Shown one piece after another: positions 34,822-42,983 of a DNA stretch of 64,000 nucleotides. The DNA is from a virus, in the IMG/VR virus record IMGVR_UViG_3300010938_000012, positions 19,448 through 83,447 of that record, one strand, 5' to 3'. The notes under the pieces are model-generated. The model saw only the letters and a list, made by a program, of their open reading frames with translations. It was not told the DNA's origin and ran no database searches. Numbering within the stretch: the stretch's first letter is position 1; each line of letters begins with the position of its first letter. The position numbers and the translations under genes are program-made.

Positions 34822-35070
34822 TTATTTTTTCTTGAAGGTGTATTCGTTGAGGTTCGGTTCGCACGAGTCGAAGTAGAATCCCTCATCAAATAGAAGCCTG
34901 TTTATTTTCTGCATAGACGATTTATACGCGCCCCCTTCGTATCTAATGGTTACTTCGGTGATGCCTATGTCTTCCCGAAAAACCGCCGAATGGCCAGAAG
35001 TGGCGCTGACAAACACGCGACAGTTGTTGGTGTTTTGATGGGACAGTATCTTTAAGATAATGTTAGTCAT
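34822..35070 (-). CDS. Hypothetical small protein
   Basis: 82 residues (MTNIILKILSHQNTNNC), mixed alpha/beta. Its ATG overlaps the upstream stop as ATGA. Function unknown. Confidence 0.5.
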   Translation of the reverse strand: MTNIILKILSHQNTNNCRVFVSATSGHSAVFREDIGITEVTIRYEGGAYKSSMQKINRLLFDEGFYFDSCEPNLNEYTFKKK

Positions 35071-35189
35071 TGCTTTAAGTTTGCCATGAGGTTGTTGTTA
35101 CAAAGGTTCTCAAACCACTTCTCACATTCCAGTATGGTGTGGCAATATTTTACCTCGACAGATTCTTGCTTAGGCTGTATCTGGGACAT
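35067..35189 (-). CDS. 40-residue Cys-rich protein
   Basis: ATG 35189 to TGA 35067 (MSQIQPKQESVEVKYCH), with three cysteines. Coupled to the next gene by a 4-base overlap, which supports it being real. Confidence 0.45.
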   Translation of the reverse strand: MSQIQPKQESVEVKYCHTILECEKWFENLCNNNLMANLKQ

Positions 35190-35424
35190 GTGGTATGTGT
35201 TTAATGGGTGCCATAGAAAGGACTTTTTGGGCAAAAAAATTGTCCGCGAGTAGAGAACAGGTATTAGCGGGGAGCGCAGGACGCAAAAACACGCAAAATG
35301 ACCCTAAATTAGGGGGGGTCTAACCCCCCTTTGACCCCCGGCACAGCCCCCCCCCTGTTTTTGACACAATTTGTGTCGGGAAAGTGGGGGTATGGTCGCT
35401 TCGCGACGATCGCGCCCAGCAAGA
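35190..35424 (-). other. GC-skewed intergenic stretch with hairpins
   Basis: No gene. It holds AGGGGGG/CCCCCCT (about 35309-35331), a run of nine or more C at 35347, and GTCGC/GCGAC near 35395. The homopolymer runs make this a likely site of sequencing error. The hairpins could terminate transcription from the lipoprotein gene. Confidence 0.4.
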
Positions 35425-35751
35425 TTACTCGCACCCGCAAGAGTTTGGGTACTGTGCTTGAAAGAATATCCAGTATTCATCACCATCTGTTTTCCAGCGC
35501 GTATCTAAGGCACGAGCCTCGGCTAACCATGCTGTTGTGTCACATGATGACATGAATGTTGTGTCTGTTGTGCCATTGTACGACAACACTACAAGGGAAC
35601 TGTCTGTGGGCGATTTAACGCATACTACACAGGAGTTATTGATTGTGTGCCAGCACTTGCTGGTCGTTCCTTCGCAAGGTTCGACCTTGTTGCACGACGA
35701 ACTGGCCCAAATGGCCGTGATGGTGATGGTTGCAATTATTAGTTTTTTCAT
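35425..35751 (-). CDS. Lipoprotein
   Basis: 108 residues. Signal peptide ending SSSCNKVEPCEG with the lipidated Cys at residue 20, a Bacteroidota-style lipobox. Several further Cys pairs. Promoter at 35779. Phage lipoproteins often act in superinfection exclusion; that is inference here. Confidence 0.6.
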   Translation of the reverse strand: MKKLIIATITITAIWASSSCNKVEPCEGTTSKCWHTINNSCVVCVKSPTDSSLVVLSYNGTTDTTFMSSCDTTAWLAEARALDTRWKTDGDEYWIFFQAQYPNSCGCE

Positions 35752-35778
35752 TGTCAGTGTTTTTTAAATTTTACGGCA

Positions 35779-35809
35779 CAAAGGTACGTACCTCTACAAA
35801 ACAATGCCA
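35779..35809 (-). promoter_or_regulatory. Bacteroidota-type promoter
   Basis: Minus strand TACCTTTG (35786-35779) with TTTGG around 35811-35807, 20 nt upstream. Drives the lipoprotein gene. Confidence 0.7.
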
Positions 35810-35918
35810 AAAAATTAACAACCGTTAACATATTATTATCAATCGCCTGTCTCGATAGAGGTAAACACGAAGATGGCTGTAAGCTCGCCAGTGGCGCAAA
35901 TAATCTTCTGTGCGGTAT

Positions 35919-36134
35919 TCATTGTTGTTGAGTTCCTATTTGTATTTCGTCCAGAACCTTCACACGGTCGATCAGGTCTGTGATCGCCGCAGGCGATAGC
36001 AAGTCAGCAAGGTAGTCGAGCGGCATCCACAGACAGCCTTCAAAATCCTCCTCGAAGGCCGCCATCGGGAAAGGTTCGTCACAGTATTTTAACAACCAAC
36101 TTACGAACGCAGGTATTGATACAAACTCTCTCAT
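35919..36134 (-). CDS. Hypothetical small acidic protein
   Basis: 71 residues from ATG 36134 (MREFVSIPAFVSWLLK), acidic and helical. The longer frame upstream overlaps the next gene and is less likely. Confidence 0.5.
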   Translation of the reverse strand: MREFVSIPAFVSWLLKYCDEPFPMAAFEEDFEGCLWMPLDYLADLLSPAAITDLIDRVKVLDEIQIGTQQQ

Positions 36135-36218
36135 TGCTTGGGCAGTTGTCGAGGTACGCCACGGCCAAGGGGTCGAACCTTGATTCCCTTGACGTGCCCC
36201 CATTTTTGAAGGTTGCAA

Positions 36219-36689
36219 TTAATAGCTTCGTTTTGCTTCGTAAGACAACGTCCTTGCCTTGGTGGACTCAAACTTCCACTCTTTGGCGGCACAGTCATAC
36301 CACACATGACCAAACGGCATACCGTTGGACCCCCCGTCCCAAGAACGGTAGCACAGGTACAAAGACCCCCAAAACCTTTCAGGGCTTCCAGAGAAACCAA
36401 AGAAAGAGACAACGGCCTCGCGGACAACGGCCTCAAAAATACCGGACTGTCCTACGAGGTTGGGGCATACTATAATGGGGCGCTCCTCCGAGAAATCGAT
36501 AGAAAACTCAACAGAAGTCCCCAATACTTTGTTTATGAAATCGAACATGGGAGTCCAATCGATGAACAAATATTCCGTGTTGTTCTCGTGGAACTTTTTG
36601 TACCCCAATTCTTCGCACTTCGAGACATCAGTCCCAGCGGGAAAAGTAACCACACTTGATGTGGCCTTGTTGAACATATTAATTTTCAT
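36219..36689 (-). CDS. Hypothetical protein
   Basis: 156 residues from ATG 36689 (MKINMFNKATSS), 18 nt after a consensus promoter. Soluble; contains FRVVL-like strands and FIDWTPMFDFINKVLG. Family not recognised. Confidence 0.55.
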   Translation of the reverse strand: MKINMFNKATSSVVTFPAGTDVSKCEELGYKKFHENNTEYLFIDWTPMFDFINKVLGTSVEFSIDFSEERPIIVCPNLVGQSGIFEAVVREAVVSFFGFSGSPERFWGSLYLCYRSWDGGSNGMPFGHVWYDCAAKEWKFESTKARTLSYEAKRSY

Positions 36690-36706
36690 GTAATTGTTGT
36701 TTGGCA

Positions 36707-36737
36707 CAAAGGTATGGCAGCCCCAAACAATCCACAA
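36707..36737 (-). promoter_or_regulatory. Bacteroidota-type promoter
   Basis: Minus strand TACCTTTG (36714-36707) and TTG at 36737-36735. Drives the 156-aa gene. The 340 bases upstream (36750-37090) contain no gene I can support. Confidence 0.65.
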
Positions 36738-37092
36738 GCCCGTTAACATTTTATTGTGGATTTTAACAGCGGTAAACTTTTTGTTTCAAAAGACTGTCCC
36801 CGTGAAACGGATTGTTTCAACGCTATTATTCGCAGGAAAATTACATTCTGCGAAGGAGGGGCGCATTATACGTACTGAACTCTCAAAAAAACTTGTGTTG
36901 GCCGTATTTTCACGAATCTTTTTTAGTTACAAAGCACAATCGCTGTTCAAAGCGCTTTGTTTCGCAAAGTAACCACACTGGCTGTTTATGTTCGCTCACA
37001 TCTGGGTCATTTGCTTCCCAGCAGGACACTCCCCGACATCCGTACAGCGAGTTGTCCCTCTGTGGCAATGTCTGACAACATTTTGGCGGGGT

Positions 37093-37638
37093 TCACTTGT
37101 CTAGTTCTGTTAGGTTGTACCGTTTTATTATGTCCAACGGCTGTCTTGGGTCGCACAGGTTGTAGTTTGACAGCAGTTGTACCCATTGTTCCGTGTCGAG
37201 GTTTGACGTTTCGTGGCTGATGGTCGATACGGTTTTTGAGAAGTCTCTGAAACTTTCCCATGCCGTACCGTACTTTTTGATGGGCAATTCTCCCCTATAT
37301 TCTATTGCTTGACCTTCCCACCCTTCGTCTGGTTGTAGTTTGAACAGGTTGTGGTGGCTTGGGTGGTCGTACCATTCGGAGTTGCTCGCTGCAACGGACA
37401 GGATGACCGATGCCGGTATCTTGAATTTCTTTGATTCAGATACTGCGATCGGCGCGAACCTTTTGATAAACTGTTCGCGCCATTCGCTGTCTGTCAACTG
37501 TACTGTGTTTGGCGGCGCCGTGTTTACCTTTACATTTGGCTCAGGTTGGGCTTTCTCTGTTTTGGGCATGTCCCACAGCATGAGAGATATTCCCAGCGAC
37601 AGGAGGGACATTAGGAGTATCTTTGCTTTGTTTGACAT
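37093..37638 (-). CDS. Glucosaminidase-like (GH73) membrane-anchored protein, probably inactive
   Basis: 181 residues. Membrane anchor at residues 5-24. Residues 52-150 (FIKRFAPIAVSESKKFKIPA, HHNLFKLQPDEGW, YGTAWESFRDFSKTV) follow the glucosaminidase/FlgJ fold. In that family the catalytic Glu lies in A-x-x-x-ESGWG; here the segment is SVAASNSEWYD, with Asn at the Glu position and Glu at the Gly position. So it may bind rather than cut peptidoglycan. Confidence 0.65.
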   Translation of the reverse strand: MSNKAKILLMSLLSLGISLMLWDMPKTEKAQPEPNVKVNTAPPNTVQLTDSEWREQFIKRFAPIAVSESKKFKIPASVILSVAASNSEWYDHPSHHNLFKLQPDEGWEGQAIEYRGELPIKKYGTAWESFRDFSKTVSTISHETSNLDTEQWVQLLSNYNLCDPRQPLDIIKRYNLTELDK

Positions 37639-37646
37639 GTCTCTGT

Positions 37647-37766
37647 TTAGCGGGCGATTTGAGTATCGGGGGTTGTCGTTTCCTTTTTTTGCTGTCTGGC
37701 ACAGAACAGCAAACCCATGCCTGTTATAAAACAGGCCAGCAACATTATTTTAAGTTTATTGCTCAT
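37647..37766 (-). CDS. 39-residue membrane peptide
   Basis: MSNKLKIMLLACFITGMGLL, a signal/anchor very like the N terminus of the next gene (MSNKAKILLMSLLSLG), followed by a short Lys/Thr tail. Nine bases separate the two genes, so it looks like a partial duplication of the anchor. Confidence 0.5.
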   Translation of the reverse strand: MSNKLKIMLLACFITGMGLLFCARQQKKETTTPDTQIAR

Positions 37767-37862
37767 AGTCTTTACGTTTGTTCCAATGGACGACCCATTT
37801 GGTGGGACATGGTTGTCTATCATCATCGTTCCAATGTCCTTTTGGGCAATATGGAATGACTT

Positions 37863-38022
37863 TTAGTTGAGATGGGACAGCGTTGCCTCTGTAACAAGGA
37901 CGAACCTTGGGGTGTCAATGCCCTTAGAATCTTTAAGATAGTTGAGGTATCTCTTCGCTGTCTGCTGTGGGCACTGTTGCCGGTGTCTGGCGCACCCTTA
38001 CTGTGGTAAAAAACTCGCTCAT
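37863..38022 (-). pseudogene. Small frameshifted gene
   Basis: ATG 38022 overlaps the upstream stop (ATGA) and reads MSEFFTTVR. A one-base shift continues CARHRQQCPQQTAKRYLNYL and a final TLSHLN to TAA 37863. Joined length about 53 residues. Mutation or indel error. Confidence 0.4.
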
Positions 38023-38234
38023 AAGTTAAAAACGGGCTCGTCAGCGCCTGTTTCGTAGTTAGAGGTTAGCCTGCCCTCGGCGAACCCTTTGTAAATGTTC
38101 TCCATCTGCTCTCTAAACCAGTCCATTTCCTCGGCATCGCAGTGCTGTTCGTCGAAAGGGCTGTCAACTGTGTAGGTGCGGGGCGATATTCCCGCACTTG
38201 GGTCTCCTTGGTCGGTGATGTGCAACTTGATCAT
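38019..38234 (-). CDS. Hypothetical small acidic protein
   Basis: 71 residues from ATG 38234 (MIKLHITDQGDPSAG), acidic. A longer frame upstream has no good start. Function unknown. Confidence 0.5.
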   Translation of the reverse strand: MIKLHITDQGDPSAGISPRTYTVDSPFDEQHCDAEEMDWFREQMENIYKGFAEGRLTSNYETGADEPVFNL

Positions 38235-38318
38235 GGTTTGTATTTTTTTGAGTTGAGCATATTGTCTGATAGGGCAAAGTTTGCTTATGGCGCTATTGCC
38301 CAATCGTCGTCTTTTGGC

Positions 38319-38683
38319 CTATCTTATGGGCTTTTGTGCGCCTTTACGTTCTTTAGGCCGAACCTTTCTGTCAAATAACCCCGCCCCCCCCCCACAGGAT
38401 GCCGTCAGAATCAAATTAACGGGCACAGAATCAATTCTATTTGCCCAGCAGCCCAAACTCTTCGTATAAGCCCAAAAGTTCTCTGTGGGATCGTTGCGGG
38501 CTATCTCAAGCCACATATCAATCCAAGCCTTATTGAGGGCGTATTCTTGCGTTTTACAGCCTTTTGGCGGTATTGGCACGTTCTCGGCTTTGGCGTGTTC
38601 AAAGTTTTTCCGCCTATGTTCTCTAACGGCAGGAAACCTTTCAGGGCTTGCTGCGCAGCGCTTGTGCCGCCCTTTATAATCAT
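38319..38683 (-). pseudogene. Frameshifted gene with poly-G run
   Basis: ATG 38683 reads MIIKGGTSAAQQALKGF. One base later the frame continues PAVREHRRKNFEHAKAENV, ALNKAWIDMWLEIARNDP, ending near 38319. A ten-G run near 38387 could hide a second slip. Helical and basic. Family not recognised. Confidence 0.4.
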
Positions 38684-38794
38684 CAAACCTTCCTGACAGT
38701 AACCATACGCTCTAATGCAAACGGGAAAGTTGTGCCAGCAGGTAAATTCCGCCCGTACACTGTGCCCGTGCAATCAAGGTCAATCCTCCAAGTT

Positions 38795-39142
38795 TTAATA
38801 ACCGCCCCCATCGTCAAGGACACCATAATCTTCAAGTTCCTCCGGGTCTTCTACTTCAGATAGGCCGAGGTTCACGAGTGCTTCGGGAGATAGGTCTTCG
38901 AGAAACCCCTCTTCGCCCGTATCTGGGTCGGTGTAAAACATCTCAAGGGCAGTACCGTTCATCATTGCTACTTGGTACTCTGAATTGGTGAGAAAGACGT
39001 GACCGGAGTTTAAGTTCATCATAATTTCAACCCCGTCATCTTCAAACCCTTCTGGTAAACCGTCTTCGTTCCAAGCGCGCAGCAGTTCCCCTGCCATCTC
39101 GCGCTCTCTGCGCCCAAACTTTGTTAAATCAGTTGTGGTCAT
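38795..39142 (-). CDS. Hypothetical acidic protein
   Basis: 115 residues (MTTTDLTKFGRREREMAGEL), strongly acidic in the second half (DPEELEDYG, DPDTGEEGF). Beta strands around NSGHVFLTNSEYQVAMMNG. Function unknown. Confidence 0.6.
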   Translation of the reverse strand: MTTTDLTKFGRREREMAGELLRAWNEDGLPEGFEDDGVEIMMNLNSGHVFLTNSEYQVAMMNGTALEMFYTDPDTGEEGFLEDLSPEALVNLGLSEVEDPEELEDYGVLDDGGGY

Positions 39143-39166
39143 TTTAATTGTTGTTTTTCTCTTGTA

Positions 39167-39395
39167 CTATTTGTTATATCCGTCCCATAACTTGTCCCGC
39201 AAGTCACCCCCGTACAAAACGTCTTCTTGATCGCAGAATACAGTTCCGTGCTTGCGGACATAATCAGTTCGGCCTCTGGGCATGTTCTCAACAATCAGAA
39301 AACTGTGACCACATAACCTCAATGTCCAGCTTAATATATCTCCGCCTGTCGTTTATGTATTTCAACCACATTCCCTCGTATAGTGTTGGAAACAT
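39167..39395 (-). pseudogene. Small frameshifted gene
   Basis: ATG 39395 reads MFPTLYEGMW...RRRYIKLDIE, then a one-base shift gives LCGHSFLIVENMPRGRTDYV and a C terminus LRDKLWDGYNK to TAG 39167. Joined length about 75 residues. Mutation or indel error. Confidence 0.4.
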
Positions 39396-39728
39396 TTAGT
39401 TGTTCGACTCCCCCGAATAAGGGGATTTTGATTTTAACTTTTTAACGAGTTTGAATATGGCCTCGTCGTTTTCTTTTACAATTTTCAAGTCTTGGCTGTA
39501 CACCGGCACCCTTTGCCCATCTTCCCATTGAACTACTGACATCGGTATCTGGACACCGAGCATTTGTTCAAGGCCGTAACTGTGCGTCTGCACTTCGATG
39601 ATACCCACTGTGCCTTTCTCTGGGACTTTGTAGGAATATAGCTCTCCACCATTCTCTACAGAGAACCTTACCACGTCTCCGACATTGAACCTTCCCATCA
39701 TGTCATCATCTGCTACTTGTACTGTCAT
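39396..39728 (-). CDS. Hypothetical beta-rich protein
   Basis: 110 residues. VGDVVRFSVENGGELYSYKV and KGTVGIIEVQTHSYG suggest an SH3-like or KOW-like small barrel, which often binds nucleic acid or ribosomes. Function unknown. Confidence 0.55.
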   Translation of the reverse strand: MTVQVADDDMMGRFNVGDVVRFSVENGGELYSYKVPEKGTVGIIEVQTHSYGLEQMLGVQIPMSVVQWEDGQRVPVYSQDLKIVKENDEAIFKLVKKLKSKSPYSGESNN

Positions 39729-39738
39729 GCCATCTCCT

Positions 39739-40053
39739 TTAGTGCGGGTTTCCTATGGACAGGCTTGCTGGCCCAAGAGTTATTTGAATATAAAACAAAC
39801 CGAAATGTGCCAACATAAGCAGCACCCCCGCTATGCCAACGTAGCAAGCGAGTCGGCTATTTTTCCAATATCTTTTCAGCGCATTCAGCATAGCCTGTTT
39901 CAACAATTCAAACCAATTATTAAAGTATTTGTACAATTCTCCGCTTCTTTCATGTTTGCCACAGTGGTGGAGCATAAAGTCTTTGTAGTTTTGCGCCCTG
40001 TCCGCAATCAACATCTGTTTCACCTCTTCGCAAGAAAATCCAACAACTTTCAC
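39739..40053 (-). CDS. Membrane protein with one C-terminal helix
   Basis: 104 residues. Soluble N terminus with Cys/His (FMLHHCGKHERSG) and a membrane helix at ACYVGIAGVLLMLAHFG near the end. Function unknown. Confidence 0.55.
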   Translation of the reverse strand: MKVVGFSCEEVKQMLIADRAQNYKDFMLHHCGKHERSGELYKYFNNWFELLKQAMLNALKRYWKNSRLACYVGIAGVLLMLAHFGLFYIQITLGPASLSIGNPH

Positions 40054-40418
40054 TGGATGAGCATATAGACCTTTTTGCAGTCCTCTTTGTACCTTAATAA
40101 TAAATATCTTACTGTTTTGTTTATATTGAATTTCTGCTCTTCTAAATCTAAGCTAACCCACTCCCCATTTTCATATATTGACAGGGAAATTTCATCAATA
40201 TTTCTGTCAAGTTCTACTGACTTGACGAAAGTATCCTCCTTCAATTCTATGATATATGTGATCGTAAACGGCAGAGGATATAAAACAACTATATTTGAAC
40301 CTTCCTTGGCAATCTTACACGGGTCGAACTCGGTGATTGAATAGATGTCACCGATAACCTGTGACTGTGCAGGTGTCAGGAAGGCTGCAAAAAGCAGGAG
40401 TAAAAGAAATTTCATCAA
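40050..40418 (-). CDS. Secreted protein
   Basis: 122 residues. Signal peptide MMKFLLLLLFAAFLTPAQSQ, then a beta-rich domain with two Cys. Overlaps the neighbours at both ends. Probably periplasmic. Function unknown. Confidence 0.6.
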   Translation of the reverse strand: MMKFLLLLLFAAFLTPAQSQVIGDIYSITEFDPCKIAKEGSNIVVLYPLPFTITYIIELKEDTFVKSVELDRNIDEISLSIYENGEWVSLDLEEQKFNINKTVRYLLLRYKEDCKKVYMLIQ

Positions 40419-40573
40419 GGTTTCAGTATTTGGAGCAACCTGTCTATGTTGCTTATTATCTTGTCAAATTGTTTGTTGAAAACTTCGCCTGTCTCTTGTG
40501 GGGTTGGCATTTTTACCCCTTTCTTCGACTTTTCAAATTCCCTTGCTTGCTTTTCAAATTCCCTGTCTTTCAT
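40415..40573 (-). CDS. Small coiled-coil protein
   Basis: 52 residues from ATG 40573 (MKDREFEKQAREFEKSKKG), amphipathic and charged. Overlaps the next gene as ATGA. Confidence 0.5.
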   Translation of the reverse strand: MKDREFEKQAREFEKSKKGVKMPTPQETGEVFNKQFDKIISNIDRLLQILKP

Positions 40574-40583
40574 TGTATTTTTT

Positions 40584-40922
40584 TTAATTACAGTATAATT
40601 GAACAACATCTCTTTCAGAAGGCTCTTCCCATAGCAAGTTATTGACGGTGTCGCGGTGCTGTATTGTGGCTATTGTGACAACTTCCCACATCTTAGGGCC
40701 ATTCCTCCAACTATTACAGCGCTTTCTTCTTCCAATGTTGTGGTATATTCGACCAGTTCTCAAATTTTGTACAGACACGTGGAAATGTCTTGGCGGGTCA
40801 ACACCGATAATTTTATATTTGTCTTCCGCCCAACCAACTATGACAGAGCGGCTCTCACGATATGTACCTTCCCCGGCGCATGAAAATAGGGCAAGTGCGC
40901 CCAAGAAAATTATAAATTTCAT
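40584..40922 (-). CDS. Lipoprotein
   Basis: 112 residues. Signal peptide ending LALFSCAGEG, lipidated Cys at residue 15. Basic beta-rich mature part (HFHVSVQNLRTGRIYHNIG). First gene downstream of the tRNA-Arg(ACG). Confidence 0.6.
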   Translation of the reverse strand: MKFIIFLGALALFSCAGEGTYRESRSVIVGWAEDKYKIIGVDPPRHFHVSVQNLRTGRIYHNIGRRKRCNSWRNGPKMWEVVTIATIQHRDTVNNLLWEEPSERDVVQLYCN

Positions 40923-40935
40923 TTTTTTGTTTTAG

Positions 40936-41006
40936 TACCCCCGGCAGGACTCGAACCTGCGCTCCTGCGTCCGTAGCGCAGAGGTCTTCCATTAGCCTAC
41001 GGGAAT
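40936..41006 (-). tRNA. tRNA-Arg(ACG)
   Basis: 71 nt. Acceptor ATTCCCG/CGGGGGT, T-loop TTCGAGT, anticodon loop CTACGGA. CCA not encoded. Most promoter-distal tRNA of the 45.2-40.9 kb run. Confidence 0.85.
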
Positions 41007-41027
41007 AGGTGAGGCCTAAGCCTCTTT

Positions 41028-41174
41028 TTACTTTCTTATCACAACATAAATCGTGTCTCTCACGACCCCACCAGTATGCTCCACCTCCCTGACTCGTCCT
41101 GTCCAACCTCTTTCGTGTTGAACGATGTCCCCTGCTTTAAGACCTTTAGAGTTGTTTGGCTTGATGTCGCTCAT
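41028..41174 (-). CDS. Small beta-barrel protein
   Basis: 48 residues from ATG 41174 (MSDIKPNNSKGLKAGDIV). GDIVQHERGWTGRVREVEH looks like a small SH3-like barrel. Lies between tRNA genes. Confidence 0.45.
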   Translation of the reverse strand: MSDIKPNNSKGLKAGDIVQHERGWTGRVREVEHTGGVVRDTIYVVIRK

Positions 41175-41404
41175 ACAGTTAGTTTCTGGAATCCGTGTGT
41201 GAATGAAATACAAACTACCTCTGCTTCCTTTATGTCCCCAAGGGATACGTTTTTACACAGCGTAGCGTCACTTTTTCGGTTCCATTTGCGGGCTTTTTGA
41301 AGGGATTTATCCCAGCCAAAGCGGGCAAGATAACCGAGGGTAGGATGCTTTATCACCCACATCTTTAATACCTCTGGGAGAGGTTCAGATTCACTTATTT
41401 TCAT
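41171..41404 (-). CDS. Hypothetical small basic protein
   Basis: 77 residues from ATG 41404 (MKISESEPLPEVLKMW). Basic (KARKWNRKSDAT). Ends overlapping the next gene as ATGA. Confidence 0.5.
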   Translation of the reverse strand: MKISESEPLPEVLKMWVIKHPTLGYLARFGWDKSLQKARKWNRKSDATLCKNVSLGDIKEAEVVCISFTHGFQKLTV

Positions 41405-41418
41405 ATTAATTTGCTTTG

Positions 41419-41491
41419 TGCTCCGTGAGGGACTCGAACCCACGGATGCTGGTATGTAAAACCAATGCAATAGCCGCTATGCGAACGGAGC
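41419..41491 (-). tRNA. tRNA-Val(TAC)
   Basis: 73 nt. Acceptor GCTCCGT/ACGGAGC, anticodon loop TTTACAT, T-loop TTCGAGT. CCA not encoded. Confidence 0.85.
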
Positions 41492-41684
41492 AAAAATGGG
41501 GCGATTGAGGTTCGCCCCCGACCTGAATCCCGAACCTGCTCAACACAATTTCAACCGTTTCACGGATACCGAAATAAAAGGTACGCGCACCTATTAACCA
41601 CAGACAATCTCCATTGCCGCCTCTATCCGTTCCCGGTGTGCGGCCTGCCCCAATAGCGCCGAGCGATTGCGGTTGGGTTTTTCG

Positions 41685-41753
41685 TGGACTATGTGGGCAT
41701 CGAACCCACCTGTTGTTCCTCTGTGCAAGAGAGGCGACCACTCCGAGCAGTCC
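41685..41753 (-). tRNA. tRNA-Ala(TGC), non-canonical
   Basis: 69 nt. Anticodon stem CCTCT/AGAGG with loop CTTGCAC, T-arm GTGGG-TTCGATG-CCCAC. Acceptor GGACTGC/ATAGTCC has one mismatch and the D-arm is only about 12 nt, so it may be degenerate. Confidence 0.6.
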
Positions 41754-41772
41754 CACAGCCCATTATATTTAG

Positions 41773-41846
41773 TAACTCTGACGGGAGTCGAACCCGTAGT
41801 TTATGGGGCTTAAACCCATTGTGTCTGCCAATTCCACCACAGAGCC
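41773..41846 (-). tRNA. tRNA-Leu(TAA), short variable arm
   Basis: 74 nt. Acceptor GGCTCTG/CAGAGTT, anticodon loop TTTAAGC, T-loop TTCGACT. The variable region is only 5 nt although bacterial tRNA-Leu normally has a long arm. Confidence 0.8.
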
Positions 41847-41910
41847 AAAATAAACTCACACCCCTTATCCCCCAACAGTCCGCCAAATACACTGTTTTTA
41901 TGTGAGTTTG

Positions 41911-41983
41911 TAGGGAAAACGCGACTCGAACGCGCATTCTCTTGCTCCCAAAGCAAGCGGACTGACCATTCTCCCATTTCCCT
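41911..41983 (-). tRNA. tRNA-Pro(TGG)
   Basis: 73 nt. Acceptor AGGGAAA/TTTCCCT, anticodon loop TTTGGGA, T-loop TTCGAGT. Confidence 0.85.
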
Positions 41984-41995
41984 GTTTGGCGAACT

Positions 41996-42238
41996 TTATC
42001 TGGGATACAACTTACCAGAAAGGTGTTTCTCATTATAGTCGCCAATGCCATGCTGCCCACCCCAAACAAGTTTCCGCACCGCAATAGGTCGAGCCTTGTA
42101 AAAGCTGTCGTTTCGGGTTAGCTCCGAATATGGCATTGCCTTTGAAAAATTTTTGAAGTATAGGCACATCGTTGTCAGCAAGAACTGCTGGTTAAAACCC
42201 AAGGAGACCTGATATATCAAGAGCATTGTGTGCCCCAC
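41996..42238 (-). CDS. Hypothetical small protein
   Basis: 80 residues (MGHTMLLIYQVSLGFNQQ), basic C-terminal half. Fills the gap between tRNA-Pro and the 59-aa membrane protein; no family recognised and the start is uncertain. Confidence 0.35.
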   Translation of the reverse strand: MGHTMLLIYQVSLGFNQQFLLTTMCLYFKNFSKAMPYSELTRNDSFYKARPIAVRKLVWGGQHGIGDYNEKHLSGKLYPR

Positions 42239-42309
42239 CGCTTGTATCGTTTGTCAACCCACCACAAACTCACCTTCCCAAGTCAACAGCCGTATCCGAC
42301 TTCAAACCT

Positions 42310-42489
42310 CTAAAGGTATGGTCTTTCCTTCATTGCACAACCTACCGCCTTATAAGTTCCCGGCAAAGAGAGGAAGAACGAGAACAGCAACAGTCCCCAG
42401 CCCTCCGCTCCTTTGAGCATGATGTATATTGCGCCACCTAACTGGACAATAGAAAATATCACTGCCAATATTGCTAAAAGTACTCTCAT
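42310..42489 (-). CDS. Two-helix membrane protein
   Basis: 59 residues from ATG 42489 (MRVLLAILAVIFSIVQLG), second helix GWGLLLFSFFLSLPG. Function unknown. Confidence 0.55.
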   Translation of the reverse strand: MRVLLAILAVIFSIVQLGGAIYIMLKGAEGWGLLLFSFFLSLPGTYKAVGCAMKERPYL

Positions 42490-42544
42490 TCGTCGTTTTT
42501 GTTGAGGGGGCAGTCCAAGCACACTAACATGCCTCTGCATATCC

Positions 42545-42787
42545 CTAAATTACATGTGATAGAGGTTTGAAGTCCTTTTCCCGTCTGGTTAAACCTCGAA
42601 GCAAAGGTTCACACTCTGCTTGTGTCTGGAATAGCCCAAACCAAGAACAATAGTGCGGCGGTGCAACTCTTTCGTACAGTTTTTTGTCCCCACTGTCTCT
42701 CCGACCAATTGGCAAAACAACCTTGTAAAAAGTGGCTGTGTGAATACCTAAAATTAGGGATTTTAACCACAAACCTATCGAACACAA
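42545..42787 (-). CDS. Possible small protein
   Basis: 80 residues (MCSIGLWLKSLILG). Another frame over the same bases is also open, so support is weak. Confidence 0.3.
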   Translation of the reverse strand: MCSIGLWLKSLILGIHTATFYKVVLPIGRRDSGDKKLYERVAPPHYCSWFGLFQTQAECEPLLRGLTRREKDFKPLSHVI

Positions 42788-42824
42788 GCACTATCGTGTC
42801 ACTCCTTTTTCAATCCTCATCTTG

Positions 42825-42894
42825 AGCGGAATCTCGGAATCGAACCGGGTTCTTAGACTTGGCAAGCCCACACATTACCTTTTGCCTATCCAGC
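42825..42894 (-). tRNA. tRNA-Gly(GCC)
   Basis: 70 nt. Acceptor GCTGGAT/ATTCCGC with one mismatch, anticodon stem TGGGC/GTCTA, loop TTGCCAA, T-loop TTCGATT. Confidence 0.7.
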
Positions 42895-42902
42895 AAGTTT
42901 TG

Positions 42903-42983
42903 TACTGGCGGAGGGACTCGAACCCCCGTTTTCAACTTACCGCTACGAGTATAGATGATATAAGCATCCATCGGTACGCCAGC
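42903..42983 (-). tRNA. tRNA-like, possible tRNA-Ile(TAT)
   Basis: 81 nt. Acceptor GCTGGCG/CGCCAGT and T-arm TTCGAGT are good. A GGATG/CATCT arm carries loop CTTATAT, but only 7 nt separate it from the acceptor, so there is no normal D-arm; TACCG can pair with CGGTA in a 23-nt variable region. Either an odd tRNA or a remnant. Confidence 0.5.

Noticed and set aside
41406-42084. Minus-strand frames of 116 and 131 residues
   Set aside because: They run through tRNA-Val, tRNA-Ala, tRNA-Leu and tRNA-Pro, which are clear structures.
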